Shown here: positions 8,855-16,613 of the stretch, piece after piece
Numbering within the stretch: position 1 is the first letter of the stretch
Layout of the letters: each line of letters opens with the position of its first letter
Origin: Lacrimispora sp. 210928-DFI.3.58
GTDB lineage: Bacteria > Bacillota > Clostridia > Lachnospirales > Lachnospiraceae
DNA length: 64,000 nt
NCBI RefSeq assembly: GCF_020554865.1
Contig: NZ_JAJCIC010000001.1
Coordinates: 219,898 to 283,897, forward strand
Reading direction: 5' to 3'
Translations under genes and position numbers: made by a program
The notes under the pieces: model-generated
Told to the model about the DNA's origin: nothing
The model's database searches: none
What the model saw: the letters and a program-made list of their open reading frames with translations, nothing else

Positions 8855-9901
8855 ATGAAAATGAAAGACATGCGGCAGAGGATGCCGGGTATCTATGAGG
8901 TAAGGCTTTCAGCCAACCAGAACAGCATTGATGAGATCAACATATTCCTGATCCCCGGAAAAAAGGGAGAGCGCAGCCTCATGATCGATGCCGGCTTTAA
9001 GAAGCGCAGCTGTCTTGCAAAGATGGAAAAGGTCCTCTTTACTCTGGGCATTACCTACGATAAGCTGGATATTTTCCTCACCCATAAGCATCATGACCAC
9101 TCAGGACTTGCCAGTGAGTACGCCAGCCTGGGAGCCAGGATCCTCATGAACCCGGAGGAGAACAGGCATCACTATGACTGCCTGTATTACAACCATGACC
9201 ACGGCACGGATGAGGACCAGTACAGGGTCCTTCGGAGTGTGGGAGTGACCCCGGAGGGAACGCCGGAGATCTGGGAAATGTTCATGGAGATCAGGCGCCG
9301 GGTGATGGAAAACCGGGGCTGGGAATTTGAAGTCCACCAGTTTCCCTATATGCCGGTGATGGAGGGGCAGGTTTTGAACTATGGGAATCTTACCTTTGAG
9401 GCAGTGCTCTTAAAGGGACATACCTATGGACAGATGGGGCTGTATGAGAGAAAGCACAGGATCTTATTCTGTGCAGACCAGGTCATTGATGGGATCGTCC
9501 CCATTGTGGGAACCACCTATCCGGATGAGCATCTTCTGGAAGGGTATTTTAAGTCCTTAGAGCGGTTTAAGCATGAATTTGCAGACTGCACGCTGTTTCC
9601 TGCCCACAGGGAGCCCATTACCGATGTCAAAAAGGTGGTAAACCGCATTATTTTTGCTTATCTTGACAAGACAGATATCATGAAGCATATCTTAGACAGG
9701 AGTAAGCGCCGGATGACCACAAAGGAGGTGGCCTGCCTGGCCTATGGCATGGAAAATATCCCGGAGGACACCAAGGAGTTTATCAAGCTCAAGATGGTGA
9801 TGAGCAAGACCTTCTCCTGCCTGGAATATCTCAGGGATATGGATTTTGCCATCAGGACAGAGGAAAACGGCACCTACTACTGGCAGTCGCCGGAGCTTTA
9901 G
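8855..9901 (+). CDS. MBL-fold metallo-hydrolase with C-terminal winged-helix-like tail
   Basis: This 348-residue soluble protein carries the metallo-beta-lactamase motif THKHHDHSG (about residues 75-83), a later metal His in LLKGHTYGQMG, an Asp in LFCADQVIDG and a His in FPAHREP, the usual two-metal site. Residues after about 280 resemble the small helical or winged domain of LACTB2-like enzymes. The reaction is probably hydrolysis of a phosphoester, thioester or nucleic-acid-like substrate, but the substrate is unknown. AAAGGGG precedes the ATG. It has its own promoter at 8791 and is followed by an independent unit with a promoter at 9923. Confidence 0.88.
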   Translation: MKMKDMRQRMPGIYEVRLSANQNSIDEINIFLIPGKKGERSLMIDAGFKKRSCLAKMEKVLFTLGITYDKLDIFLTHKHHDHSGLASEYASLGARILMNPEENRHHYDCLYYNHDHGTDEDQYRVLRSVGVTPEGTPEIWEMFMEIRRRVMENRGWEFEVHQFPYMPVMEGQVLNYGNLTFEAVLLKGHTYGQMGLYERKHRILFCADQVIDGIVPIVGTTYPDEHLLEGYFKSLERFKHEFADCTLFPAHREPITDVKKVVNRIIFAYLDKTDIMKHILDRSKRRMTTKEVACLAYGMENIPEDTKEFIKLKMVMSKTFSCLEYLRDMDFAIRTEENGTYYWQSPEL

Positions 9902-9922
9902 GAGCATTTAAAAAAATAATCC

Positions 9923-9950
9923 TTGCATATTCGCAGAAAACGTGTATAGT
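9923..9950 (+). promoter_or_regulatory. folT: Promoter for the folate-riboswitch leader
   Basis: TTGCAT at 9923-9928 and TATAGT at 9945-9950 are 16 nt apart. This places transcription start near 9957, about 325 nt before folT. The leader would then contain the palindromic element and the riboswitch. Confidence 0.55.
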
Positions 9951-9960
9951 AGAACTAACG

Positions 9961-10091
9961 TAACTATTCAGCAGGTCTGCGCACTTGCTGCGCTGACCGT
10001 AAGATAACTTGAGCCAGAAGGCAAAAATCCCATCGGCGAAGCCGATGTTAAATGGATTTTTGCTCGTAACTGTGAAGGTGCTGAACAGTTA
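9961..10091. repeat. 131-bp palindromic (MITE-like) element in the folT leader
   Basis: The ends TAACTATTCAGCA (9961-9973) and TGCTGAACAGTTA (10079-10091) are inverted repeats with one mismatch. A nested hairpin pairs GCAAAAATCC (10021) with GGATTTTTGC (about 10054), enclosing CATCGGC/GCCGATG. There is no coding capacity. It looks like a non-autonomous element or structured repeat inserted between promoter and riboswitch. Confidence 0.65.
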
Positions 10092-10110
10092 TGAACGAAC
10101 AAAATAAAAA

Positions 10111-10220
10111 GCAGAGTAGGCTTATGTGCGTTAAGTGCCGGCTGAACAGGGAGTTGTCAGCTGGACGAAAGGGACAAGGGGGTCCTTGTTACCTGCGGTA
10201 CATAGGCCGCATCCCGCTGC
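10111..10220 (+). promoter_or_regulatory. Tetrahydrofolate (THF) riboswitch
   Basis: The stretch shows the conserved blocks of the THF riboswitch family: AGAGTAGG, then GCGTTAAGTGCC, GGGAGTTG, and the 3' block CTGCGGTACATAGGCCG followed by CATCCCGCT. The closing P1 pairs GCAG at 10111 with CTGC at 10217. In the family this aptamer binds reduced folates and lowers expression of folate uptake or synthesis genes. Here it precedes a FolT-type transporter gene, the expected target. Identification is from memory of the consensus. Confidence 0.88.
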
Positions 10221-10233
10221 AACAGAGAGTATT

Positions 10234-10276
10234 ATTATCTCCGATTGTGGTTTGAGAGGTCTGCAAAGGAGGTAAT
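10234..10276 (+). promoter_or_regulatory. Anti-Shine-Dalgarno hairpin before folT
   Basis: ATTATCTCC (10234-10242) can pair over 9 bases, one of them G-U, with GGAGGTAAT (10268-10276), which contains the folT ribosome site. This is a likely expression platform for the THF riboswitch, acting on translation initiation. The coupling to the aptamer fold is inferred. Confidence 0.55.
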
Positions 10277-10282
10277 TTTTTT

Positions 10283-10852
10283 ATGAAGAGATTAGCAACT
10301 TTGTTTACCTGTTCGTACAATGAGCTGAAGCAGGTAAGAACTGTCACTGTCTGCGCCATGCTGGGAGCACTGGCCATTGTCCTCGGCTCCTTCAGCATTC
10401 AGGTAACGGAGACCATCCGGGTAGGATTTTCAGGGATCCCGAATGAAATGGTCCATTATCTGTTCGGCCCCGTTGTGGGAAGCCTGTTTGCAGGGGCCCT
10501 TGATATCCTCAAGTACATGCTGAAGCCGGTGGGAGCATTTTTTCCTGGGCTGACCCTGGTGACCATGCTGGCAGGAGTGATCTACGGCAGCATTTTCTAC
10601 AAAAAGCCCATCACCCTGGCACGGGTGCTGGCCGCCCATTTTATCGTGTCCCTGGTGTGCAATGTGATCCTTAACACATGGTGCCTTTCCATTCTCTACG
10701 GAAAGGGCTTTCTGATACTTCTGCCCCCCAGGATCATGAAGAATCTGATCATGTGGCCCATTGATTCCCTGATCTTTTTTAACATTGCAAAGCTTCTGGA
10801 GACAGCGGGGGTATTCCGTATCCTGGGAAAGGGAAGGACTGCGGCTTCATAA
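10283..10852 (+). CDS. folT: Folate-specific ECF transporter S component (FolT-like)
   Basis: The 189-residue membrane protein has about six hydrophobic segments, with motifs typical of ECF S components (MLGALAIVLGSFSI near the N-terminus, FGPVVGSLFAGALDILKYM in the middle). It would bind folate at the membrane and work with a shared ECF energising module encoded elsewhere. AAAGGAGG lies 10 nt before the ATG and can be hidden in the leader hairpin. The THF riboswitch upstream is the main evidence for folate rather than another vitamin. The next gene follows after 30 bp and may be cotranscribed. Confidence 0.88.
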   Translation: MKRLATLFTCSYNELKQVRTVTVCAMLGALAIVLGSFSIQVTETIRVGFSGIPNEMVHYLFGPVVGSLFAGALDILKYMLKPVGAFFPGLTLVTMLAGVIYGSIFYKKPITLARVLAAHFIVSLVCNVILNTWCLSILYGKGFLILLPPRIMKNLIMWPIDSLIFFNIAKLLETAGVFRILGKGRTAAS

Positions 10853-10882
10853 AAGGTATTTCCAATATAGGAGGATGGCAAT

Positions 10883-11734
10883 ATGAAACTGAACACAGGT
10901 ATGAGGTGTCACGATTTGTGTCCGAAGATGGAGATGGAAAAGGTGTTTGCAGAGGCAAAGGCAAATAACATCCATCAGATACAGCTTGCCTTTGGCAAAT
11001 CCATCAGCAACTATGATTTTTCCACCGGCCATTACAGCCCCGGTTTTGCCCGCTACATTGCCTCCGAGCTTCAGAAAAATGATGTTCATGTGGCAGTGCT
11101 GGGCTGTTATATCAACCCTACCAATCCCATTGAGGAAAAGCGGAAAGCGGCGGTTGCCCGCTTTATTGAGCATTTAAAATACGCCCGTATCATAGGGGCG
11201 GATATGGTGGGAACAGAGACAGGGCGGCTTGATCCTGATTTTAAGGTGACGGAGGAATCCTACACAGAGGATGCCTACCAGCTCCTCCTAAAGAGCATGA
11301 GGGAGATCGTGGCGGCAGCGGAGAAGCTGGGTGTGATCGTGGGCGTGGAAGGCGTGTTCAACCACACCCTGTACAGCCCTGCCAGAATGAAGCGTTTCCT
11401 GGAGGATATCGATTCTCCCAATGTGGAGGTCATCCTGGACGCAGTGAACCTGATCCATCCGGACGAGGTGGAGCCGGAGGCCCAGAAGCGGGTGATCGAC
11501 AAGGCATTCTCCTATTACGGGGATAAGATCAGCGTGCTCCATGTAAAGGACTTTGTATTTGATGGCGAGGAGCAGCTGTTCCGCCATGTGGGCGACGGCC
11601 TGTTCCATTATGAGCCGTTAATGAAGCAGGTAAAGGAGAAAAAGCCCCGGATCACCATGCTTCTTGAAAATTCCAGCAGGGAGCGGTTCCACGGGGATGT
11701 GGCATTTTTGCAGGAGATCTATGACAGGGTGTAG
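10883..11734 (+). CDS. Sugar phosphate isomerase/epimerase (xylose isomerase-like TIM barrel)
   Basis: The 283-residue protein fits the AP_endonuc_2/xylose-isomerase-like TIM barrel family. Probable metal ligands are the Glu in VGVEGVFNH, the Asp in VEVILDAVNLIHP, the His in SVLHVKDFVF and the Glu in MLLENSSRE. Members isomerise or epimerise sugars or inositol derivatives, and the substrate here is unknown. GGAGG sits 9 nt before the ATG. It lies 30 bp after folT with no visible terminator between, so they may share a transcript, though no functional link is obvious. A strong terminator follows. Confidence 0.85.
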   Translation: MKLNTGMRCHDLCPKMEMEKVFAEAKANNIHQIQLAFGKSISNYDFSTGHYSPGFARYIASELQKNDVHVAVLGCYINPTNPIEEKRKAAVARFIEHLKYARIIGADMVGTETGRLDPDFKVTEESYTEDAYQLLLKSMREIVAAAEKLGVIVGVEGVFNHTLYSPARMKRFLEDIDSPNVEVILDAVNLIHPDEVEPEAQKRVIDKAFSYYGDKISVLHVKDFVFDGEEQLFRHVGDGLFHYEPLMKQVKEKKPRITMLLENSSRERFHGDVAFLQEIYDRV

Positions 11735-11763
11735 AAAAGCTGCTGAAGACTGAGAGAGAATAG

Positions 11764-11825
11764 AAAACGTGTCCGAAAGACATCCGGTGGCCTTTGGAGC
11801 TCCGGATGGTCCGGGCACGTTTTTT
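11764..11825 (+). terminator. Rho-independent terminator
   Basis: AAAACGTG at 11764-11771 pairs with CACGTTTT near 11816-11823, with an inner CATCCGG/CCGGATG stem and a T run. Confidence 0.8.
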
Positions 11826-11941
11826 GCTGCCAGGTATCCGGAAAAAACATGCCGTTGACGCGTTTTGCCGGATCATGCATCTGTGCGTGAAATGCAGCAG
11901 TATAAAGGCGTGAGCAGCAGCTTCTGGGAAGCGCTGCTGTA

Positions 11942-13312
11942 CTAAGCTTTCGTCCGCTTCAGCTTTCGGAAGGAGGCTGTAAACAAGGTCACGGTGGTGC
12001 ACACAGCCAGAGCATCTGCAACCGGCTCTGCCAGAAACACAGCGAATACCTTATCCCCAAAGAAATTTGGAAGGATATAGATAAGCGGAATCAGAAGGAT
12101 GACCTTCCTCAAAAGGGCGAGAAACAGGGATGTCTTGCTGTTGCCCAGGGCAATAAAGGTCTGCTGGCAGGCGATCTGTGCCCCGAAGATCAGGGAGGCA
12201 GCCATATAAATGCGGATGGCCCATGTACTGAAGGCAGTGAGACCTGCGTCCTGGGTGAAGATAGCGATGAACAGTCCGGGAGCAAACATGCTCACTGCCC
12301 AGATCAGGGAGGAGAACCCCAGGCAGACAGCGAGGAGGATGCGGAAGGCGCGGTCCACCCTGCCGATCTTCCCGGCACCGAAGTTAAAGCTGATAATGGG
12401 CTGGGCTCCCTGGGTCATACCCTGGAGGGGCAGCATGGAAAACTGCATGACACTGCCTAAGATCGTCATGGCACCCACGGCTACATCGCCTCCGTATTTT
12501 AACAGGGACGTGTTAAAACAGATATTTAAAATGCTTTCCGTAAACTGCATCACAAAGGGAGCAGCCCCCAGGGCGATGGCCGGAGCCAGGATATCCCTCT
12601 GAGGCTTCATATACCTGGGCTTTATGTTCAGATAGCTCTTTCCGGAGAGGAGAAAGCAAACCACCCATACGGCAGAGATCCCCTGGGAAATAATAGTGGC
12701 CAATGCAGCGCCCCTGACGCCCATGTGGAAGCCGAACATGAGGATCGGGTCTAAGATGATATTGGATATGGCTCCGATCAGCACTGTGAGCATGCCTGTC
12801 TTGGCATAGCCCTGGGCGTTGATAAAGGCATTGAGCCCCAGGGAGAGCTGCACAAAAACAGTGCCCAGGGAGTAGATCTGCATGTAAGCCCAGCCGTATT
12901 CGATGGTATTGCCGCTGGCACCGAACATGAGAAGGATGGAGCGTCCAAATATCTGGAAGAACAGGGTCAGGGCAAACGCAACGATCAGAAGGGCCGCAGT
13001 GCAGTTGCCCAGGATGTGCTCTGCCTCCTCCTTCCTCCCTTTTCCCAACATGATAGAGGCTCTGGGAGCGCCTCCCATACTGACAAGGGCAGCAAAGGCG
13101 GAGATCGCCATAATGACCGGGAAGGTAACGCCTACGCCGGTGAGGGCATTGGCCCCCTCGCCCGGCAGATGGCCGATGTACATGCGGTCTACCATATTGT
13201 AGAGCACGTTGATGATCTGGGCCGTGATAGCGGGCAGGGCCAGCTTAAAAAGAAGCTTTCCCACACTGCCTGTACCAAGATCGATCTCTTTTGCCTGCTT
13301 TTTTATCTCCAT
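11942..13312 (-). CDS. MATE family efflux transporter
   Basis: This 456-residue protein has twelve predicted membrane helices in two related halves, as in MATE exporters of the DinF/NorM type. Characteristic parts include ALPAITAQIINVLYNMVDR near the N-terminus and the repeated GAAPFVMQFTESILN and QGMTQGAQPIISFN segments. It would export cationic drugs or metabolites using a sodium or proton gradient. AGAAAGGA precedes the ATG at 13312. It is a single gene on the minus strand, and a family A repeat abuts its leader at 13329. The 116 bp beyond its stop contain no gene, only an imperfect GC hairpin near 11912. Confidence 0.93.
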   Translation of the reverse strand: MEIKKQAKEIDLGTGSVGKLLFKLALPAITAQIINVLYNMVDRMYIGHLPGEGANALTGVGVTFPVIMAISAFAALVSMGGAPRASIMLGKGRKEEAEHILGNCTAALLIVAFALTLFFQIFGRSILLMFGASGNTIEYGWAYMQIYSLGTVFVQLSLGLNAFINAQGYAKTGMLTVLIGAISNIILDPILMFGFHMGVRGAALATIISQGISAVWVVCFLLSGKSYLNIKPRYMKPQRDILAPAIALGAAPFVMQFTESILNICFNTSLLKYGGDVAVGAMTILGSVMQFSMLPLQGMTQGAQPIISFNFGAGKIGRVDRAFRILLAVCLGFSSLIWAVSMFAPGLFIAIFTQDAGLTAFSTWAIRIYMAASLIFGAQIACQQTFIALGNSKTSLFLALLRKVILLIPLIYILPNFFGDKVFAVFLAEPVADALAVCTTVTLFTASFRKLKRTKA

Positions 13313-13328
13313 GTCTGTTATTCCTTTC

Positions 13329-13442
13329 TAAACCTACATGCGTCCGGACGGCGGACGCGCCACCGCGCCGCGAAAGTCTGGTGGACGCATTTGACATACC
13401 TGAATACATGCCGCCTATCCGGCGGCAGGACTTTTATAGTAA
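13329..13442 (+). repeat. Family A dispersed structured repeat, copy 1
   Basis: The 114-bp copy begins TAAACCTACATGCGTCC and ends GGACTTTTATAGTAA. It contains the CATACCTGAATACATG core and the GCCGCC/GGCGGC hairpin shared by all copies. It lies immediately upstream of the MATE ribosome site but in the opposite orientation to that gene. Confidence 0.8.
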
Positions 13443-13531
13443 AAGTCCAAGAGGGCCGTTTAATAACTATATCGCTCTTGGGGCGGAATGTCAATTGACA
13501 CATTGGAGCTGGTTGTCATTTCCGATCTGCA

Positions 13532-13600
13532 TTGTGTTTTGGCATTTTGTGCCGTGGCCGTCGGGAGGAGGGCTGGATGCTTTCGTTTTGGACGCAGGGA
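13532..13600 (+). repeat. Family B palindrome, solo left arm
   Basis: GCATTTTGTGCCGTGG, followed by GGGAGGAGGGCTGGATGC and GGACGCAGG, matches the left arm of the complete element at 19231. No right arm is seen nearby. The rest of 13313-13695 holds copy 1 of family A and a promoter and no gene. Confidence 0.6.
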
Positions 13601-13633
13601 CCTCTGTAGGTTTTGAACGCAGGGATATCCTGC

Positions 13634-13663
13634 TTGCAGAGAGCAGCAGCCAGGAGTTATAAT
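13634..13663 (+). promoter_or_regulatory. Promoter for the DUF1848 gene
   Basis: TTGCAG at 13634-13639 and TATAAT at 13658-13663 have an 18-nt spacer, 33 bp before the start at 13696. Confidence 0.6.
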
Positions 13664-13695
13664 AGGGAGAACGGAAAAGAAGAGGAGGCAGGCTG

Positions 13696-14634
13696 GTGGT
13701 CATCAACACGGGGAGCAGGACTGATATTCCCGCCTATTACAGCAGGTGGTTTTACAACAGGATAAGGGAGGGCTTTGTCCTCGTGAGAAATCCCTACAAC
13801 CCGGAGCAGGTAACGCGCTACCGCTTAAACCCGGATGTGGTGGACTGCCTTGCCTTCTGTACGAAGAACCCGGAGCCTATGCTGGAGCGCCTGGGGGAGC
13901 TGAAGGGCTTTCGGCAGCTCTGGTTTGTGACGATCACGCCCTATGGAAAGGAGATCGAGCCCCATGTGCCGGATAAAGCGCGGGTGATGGAGGCCTTTAA
14001 GAGGCTGTCGAAAGCCGTGGGGCGGCAGGCTGTGGGATGGCGCTATGATCCCATTTTTATAGACAATACCTATTCCCTGGAGTTTCATCTGGAGAGGTTT
14101 GAACAGATGGCAGAAAAGCTTTCCGGGTATACGGACTACTGCATTATCAGCTTTATTGACCTGTACCAAAAGACAAAGCGGAATTTTCCCGGAGTAAGGG
14201 AGGTAACAAGGGAAGAACGGCAGGTGCTTGGCAGGGAGTTTGTGAGGATTGGAAAAAAATACCTCATTTCCATAAAAAGCTGCTGCGAGGGAGAGGATTT
14301 AAAGCCCTGGGGAGTGGACACCTCCGGATGTATGACAAAAGAAGTGATCGAACGGGCCACAGGCCTCACCTTAAGCCTGCCGGGCAGAAAGCAGCCGGCC
14401 AGAAAGGGCTGTGCCTGTCTTTTGGGAGATGACATCGGCGTTTACAATACCTGCGGACACGGCTGTCTCTACTGCTATGCCAATGAGGACCGGGAGCAGG
14501 CTGCCGCCAATTTAAGATACCACGATCCGGATTCGCCCCTTTTGGCAGGAAGACTCCTTCCAGGTGAGAAGGTGCGTGATGCAGAGCAGGTGTCCTGGGC
14601 AGACGGACAGATGCGGCTGCTGTTTGATATATAA
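13696..14634 (+). CDS. DUF1848 family protein with C-terminal radical-SAM-like Cys cluster
   Basis: The 312-residue protein begins at a GTG (13696) with GAGGAGG 7 nt upstream. It starts VINTGSRTDIPAYYSRWF and contains DCLAFCTKNPEPML, both typical of the DUF1848 family. Near residues 260-275 is NTCGHGCLYCYAN, a CX3CX2C pattern like the iron-sulfur motif of radical SAM enzymes but at the C-terminus instead of the N-terminus. The family has no established function. A [4Fe-4S] cluster is likely. The next gene follows after 15 bp and may be cotranscribed. Confidence 0.85.
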   Translation: MVINTGSRTDIPAYYSRWFYNRIREGFVLVRNPYNPEQVTRYRLNPDVVDCLAFCTKNPEPMLERLGELKGFRQLWFVTITPYGKEIEPHVPDKARVMEAFKRLSKAVGRQAVGWRYDPIFIDNTYSLEFHLERFEQMAEKLSGYTDYCIISFIDLYQKTKRNFPGVREVTREERQVLGREFVRIGKKYLISIKSCCEGEDLKPWGVDTSGCMTKEVIERATGLTLSLPGRKQPARKGCACLLGDDIGVYNTCGHGCLYCYANEDREQAAANLRYHDPDSPLLAGRLLPGEKVRDAEQVSWADGQMRLLFDI

Positions 14635-14649
14635 TACAAGGAGGATAGC

Positions 14650-15474
14650 ATGGTAAAGGCTATATTTTTTGATATTGACGGTACACTTAGGGAATTTGAC
14701 GGCGGCGGTATATGTGGGAGCACAAAGAGAGCTTTGGCCGAGGCAAGGAAGGCAGGTATACGGCTGTTTATTGCCACAGGACGCCATTATCTGGAGATAG
14801 AGGAAGAAAACCTGCTGGAGGATCTGGAATTTGACGGCTATGTGACCTTAAATGGCCAGTACTGCTTTCTGAAGGATCCGGGGAAAGAAGCACAGAGGGT
14901 AGTCTACAAAAATCCCATCTGCCAGGAGCAGGTAAAGCAGATCCTGGACCTGATTGAGGAGGATCCTTTCCCCTGCCTTTTCATGGAGGCCCACAGAATG
15001 TATATCAATTACGCGGATGAGCGGGTAGAGCGCGTGCAGAGGGGAATAGGAACAGCTATTCCACCTGTGTCGGACATCCAAAGAGCAGCCCGGCATGAAA
15101 TATTCCAGATCATACCCTACATGGACAAGAAACGCATTGCAGAGCTGGTGGGAAAGCTCCCCTACTGCGATGCCTCCCTATGGCACGACGGAGATGCCGT
15201 AGACCTGATGCCAAAGGGAAGCAGCAAGGTCACAGGTATCCGGAAGATATTGTCCCATCTGGGTATCTCCCGTGAAGAAACAGCCGCCATCGGAGACGGC
15301 AGAAACGACATCACCATGCTCCGCTTTGCCGGAACCGGCATCGCCATGGGCAACGCCTTCCCGGAGACAAAGGAAGCCGCGGACTACGTGACGGGAGATA
15401 TAAAAGAGGATGGGCTGGCTCAGGCAGTGAGGTGGCTGATGGAATTGTTTCCTTTCCGTACCTCCTCTAAATAG
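14650..15474 (+). CDS. HAD superfamily phosphatase, Cof/type IIB
   Basis: This 274-residue protein has the four HAD motifs: FFDIDGTL (nucleophile Asp), a Thr in LFIATGR, a Lys in MPKGSSKVTG, and IGDGRNDITML near the C-terminus. The type IIB cap and length match Cof-like sugar or cofactor phosphatases (YbiV/YidA group). AAGGAGG precedes the ATG. The substrate is not predictable. The 3' end overlaps, on the opposite strand, the tail of a decayed regulator. Confidence 0.92.
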   Translation: MVKAIFFDIDGTLREFDGGGICGSTKRALAEARKAGIRLFIATGRHYLEIEEENLLEDLEFDGYVTLNGQYCFLKDPGKEAQRVVYKNPICQEQVKQILDLIEEDPFPCLFMEAHRMYINYADERVERVQRGIGTAIPPVSDIQRAARHEIFQIIPYMDKKRIAELVGKLPYCDASLWHDGDAVDLMPKGSSKVTGIRKILSHLGISREETAAIGDGRNDITMLRFAGTGIAMGNAFPETKEAADYVTGDIKEDGLAQAVRWLMELFPFRTSSK

Positions 15475-15584
15475 CTATAGACAGTTACACGGGAAATTCC
15501 TAATTTTTCTGCTACCCGGTCAACGGCTCCTTTCACTAGAAAAAGCCCTTTGCTGTCCATAAATGCAATAACATTCAGACGTCG
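15420..15584 (-). pseudogene. Remnant of a YheO-like HTH regulator (C-terminal helix-turn-helix only)
   Basis: On the minus strand about 55 codons read RRLNVIAFMDSKGLFLVKGA followed by VDRVAEKLGISRVTVYSYL. This matches the C-terminal HTH of YheO-type PAS regulators (lFxlKGAvxxvAxxLgiSxxTVYxYL). The PAS-like N-terminal part is missing: upstream in frame is only the tail of the macrodomain gene in another frame. It has no own start or ribosome site and is therefore a gene fragment, left by a deletion downstream of the macrodomain gene. Confidence 0.65.
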
Positions 15585-15618
15585 CGGTAAGACCCCGATT
15601 TGATCATGTGGGGTATTT

Positions 15619-16404
15619 TCAACGGTTTGCCAGCAGCCGTTCATAGATGTCAAAATCTTTATCTGTAAAGACATTAAATATTACCTGGCGGATAGAGCTG
15701 TCTGTCTCCAGAAAATGGGCCACGGTTTCTGTTGCTATTTTTGCTGCTCTATCCTGGGGGAAGTGGAATACGCCAGTTGAGATACAGCAGAAGGCAATGG
15801 ACTGGATCCCATTGGCAGCAGCCAATTCTAAACAGGAACGGTAGCAGCCTGCCAGCAGCTCACAATCCTTTCTGCGTAAGGGACCGGAAATGATCGGCCC
15901 AACTGTGTGGAGCACATAGTTACAGGGGAGATTGTAGCCTTTTGTGATTTTGGCGGTTCCGGCTGCCTCCGGATGCCCCTGGGCCTGCATGATTTCATTG
16001 CACTCGATCCGTAGCTGGATACCAGAATATGAGTGGATCATATTGTCGATGCAGGAATGGCAGGGCTGCCAGCATCCTAATAGGGCGCTGTTTGCGGCAT
16101 TTACGATCGCATCACAGCGCAAGGTGGTAATGTCTCCCTGCCAGAGACAGATCCGGGGATCTGTGCCGGCCGGAGCCAGGGACTTACAATCTACAATACC
16201 GCGCTTTCTGATCTCCAGAGATAAATACTCATCCTGCATTTGGAGAAAGTCCAAAGATGCCGGATAAGGGGGACGGATATTAAAAAGAGAGCGCAATAAT
16301 TGCCTCTGTCCTGATTCATTATCAGGAATTTCTGCGTTTTTGTACTGCGGCATTTCATCCAACAGTGCTTTGATCAAATAAAGCCGTCGTTCTTCCTGGT
16401 TCAT
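15619..16404 (-). CDS. Zinc-dependent macrodomain protein-ADP-ribose hydrolase
   Basis: The 261-residue protein has an N-terminal helical region (about 1-75) and a macrodomain. QGDITTLRCDAIVNAANSAL forms the ADP-ribose site, and GCWQPCHSCIDNMIH carries the Cys/His residues of the Zn-Macro subclass. Enzymes of this subclass remove ADP-ribose added by SirTM sirtuins, and a SirTM gene lies 1.4 kb upstream on the same strand. GGAGGGAG precedes the ATG at 16404. A family A repeat (16433-16545) separates it from the Fic gene. Reversal of protein ADP-ribosylation in the cytoplasm is the expected role. Confidence 0.88.
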   Translation of the reverse strand: MNQEERRLYLIKALLDEMPQYKNAEIPDNESGQRQLLRSLFNIRPPYPASLDFLQMQDEYLSLEIRKRGIVDCKSLAPAGTDPRICLWQGDITTLRCDAIVNAANSALLGCWQPCHSCIDNMIHSYSGIQLRIECNEIMQAQGHPEAAGTAKITKGYNLPCNYVLHTVGPIISGPLRRKDCELLAGCYRSCLELAAANGIQSIAFCCISTGVFHFPQDRAAKIATETVAHFLETDSSIRQVIFNVFTDKDFDIYERLLANR

Positions 16405-16432
16405 TTTCTCCCTCCTTCTTTTATTATCATGG

Positions 16433-16582
16433 TAAACCTACATGCGCCCGGCAGCGGACGCGCCACCGCATTATGAAAGTCTGGTGGGCGTATTTGGCAT
16501 ACCTGAATGCAAGCCTCCTATTCGGCGGCAGGACTTTTATAGTAACGTACATGTCGCCTGCCGGTCAACACTTTCATAGTAA
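16433..16582 (+). repeat. Family A repeat, copy 2, with a deleted extra copy behind it
   Basis: A full copy runs 16433-16545 (TAAACCTACATGCGCCC to GACTTTTATAGTAA). It is followed at 16546-16582 by a shortened remnant keeping only the two ends (GTACATG and ACTTTCATAGTAA). Both lie between fic and the macrodomain gene, opposite to their transcription. Confidence 0.78.
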
Positions 16583-16613
16583 TTTTTGAAATGCGGGAGA
16601 TGGAGATAAAATT

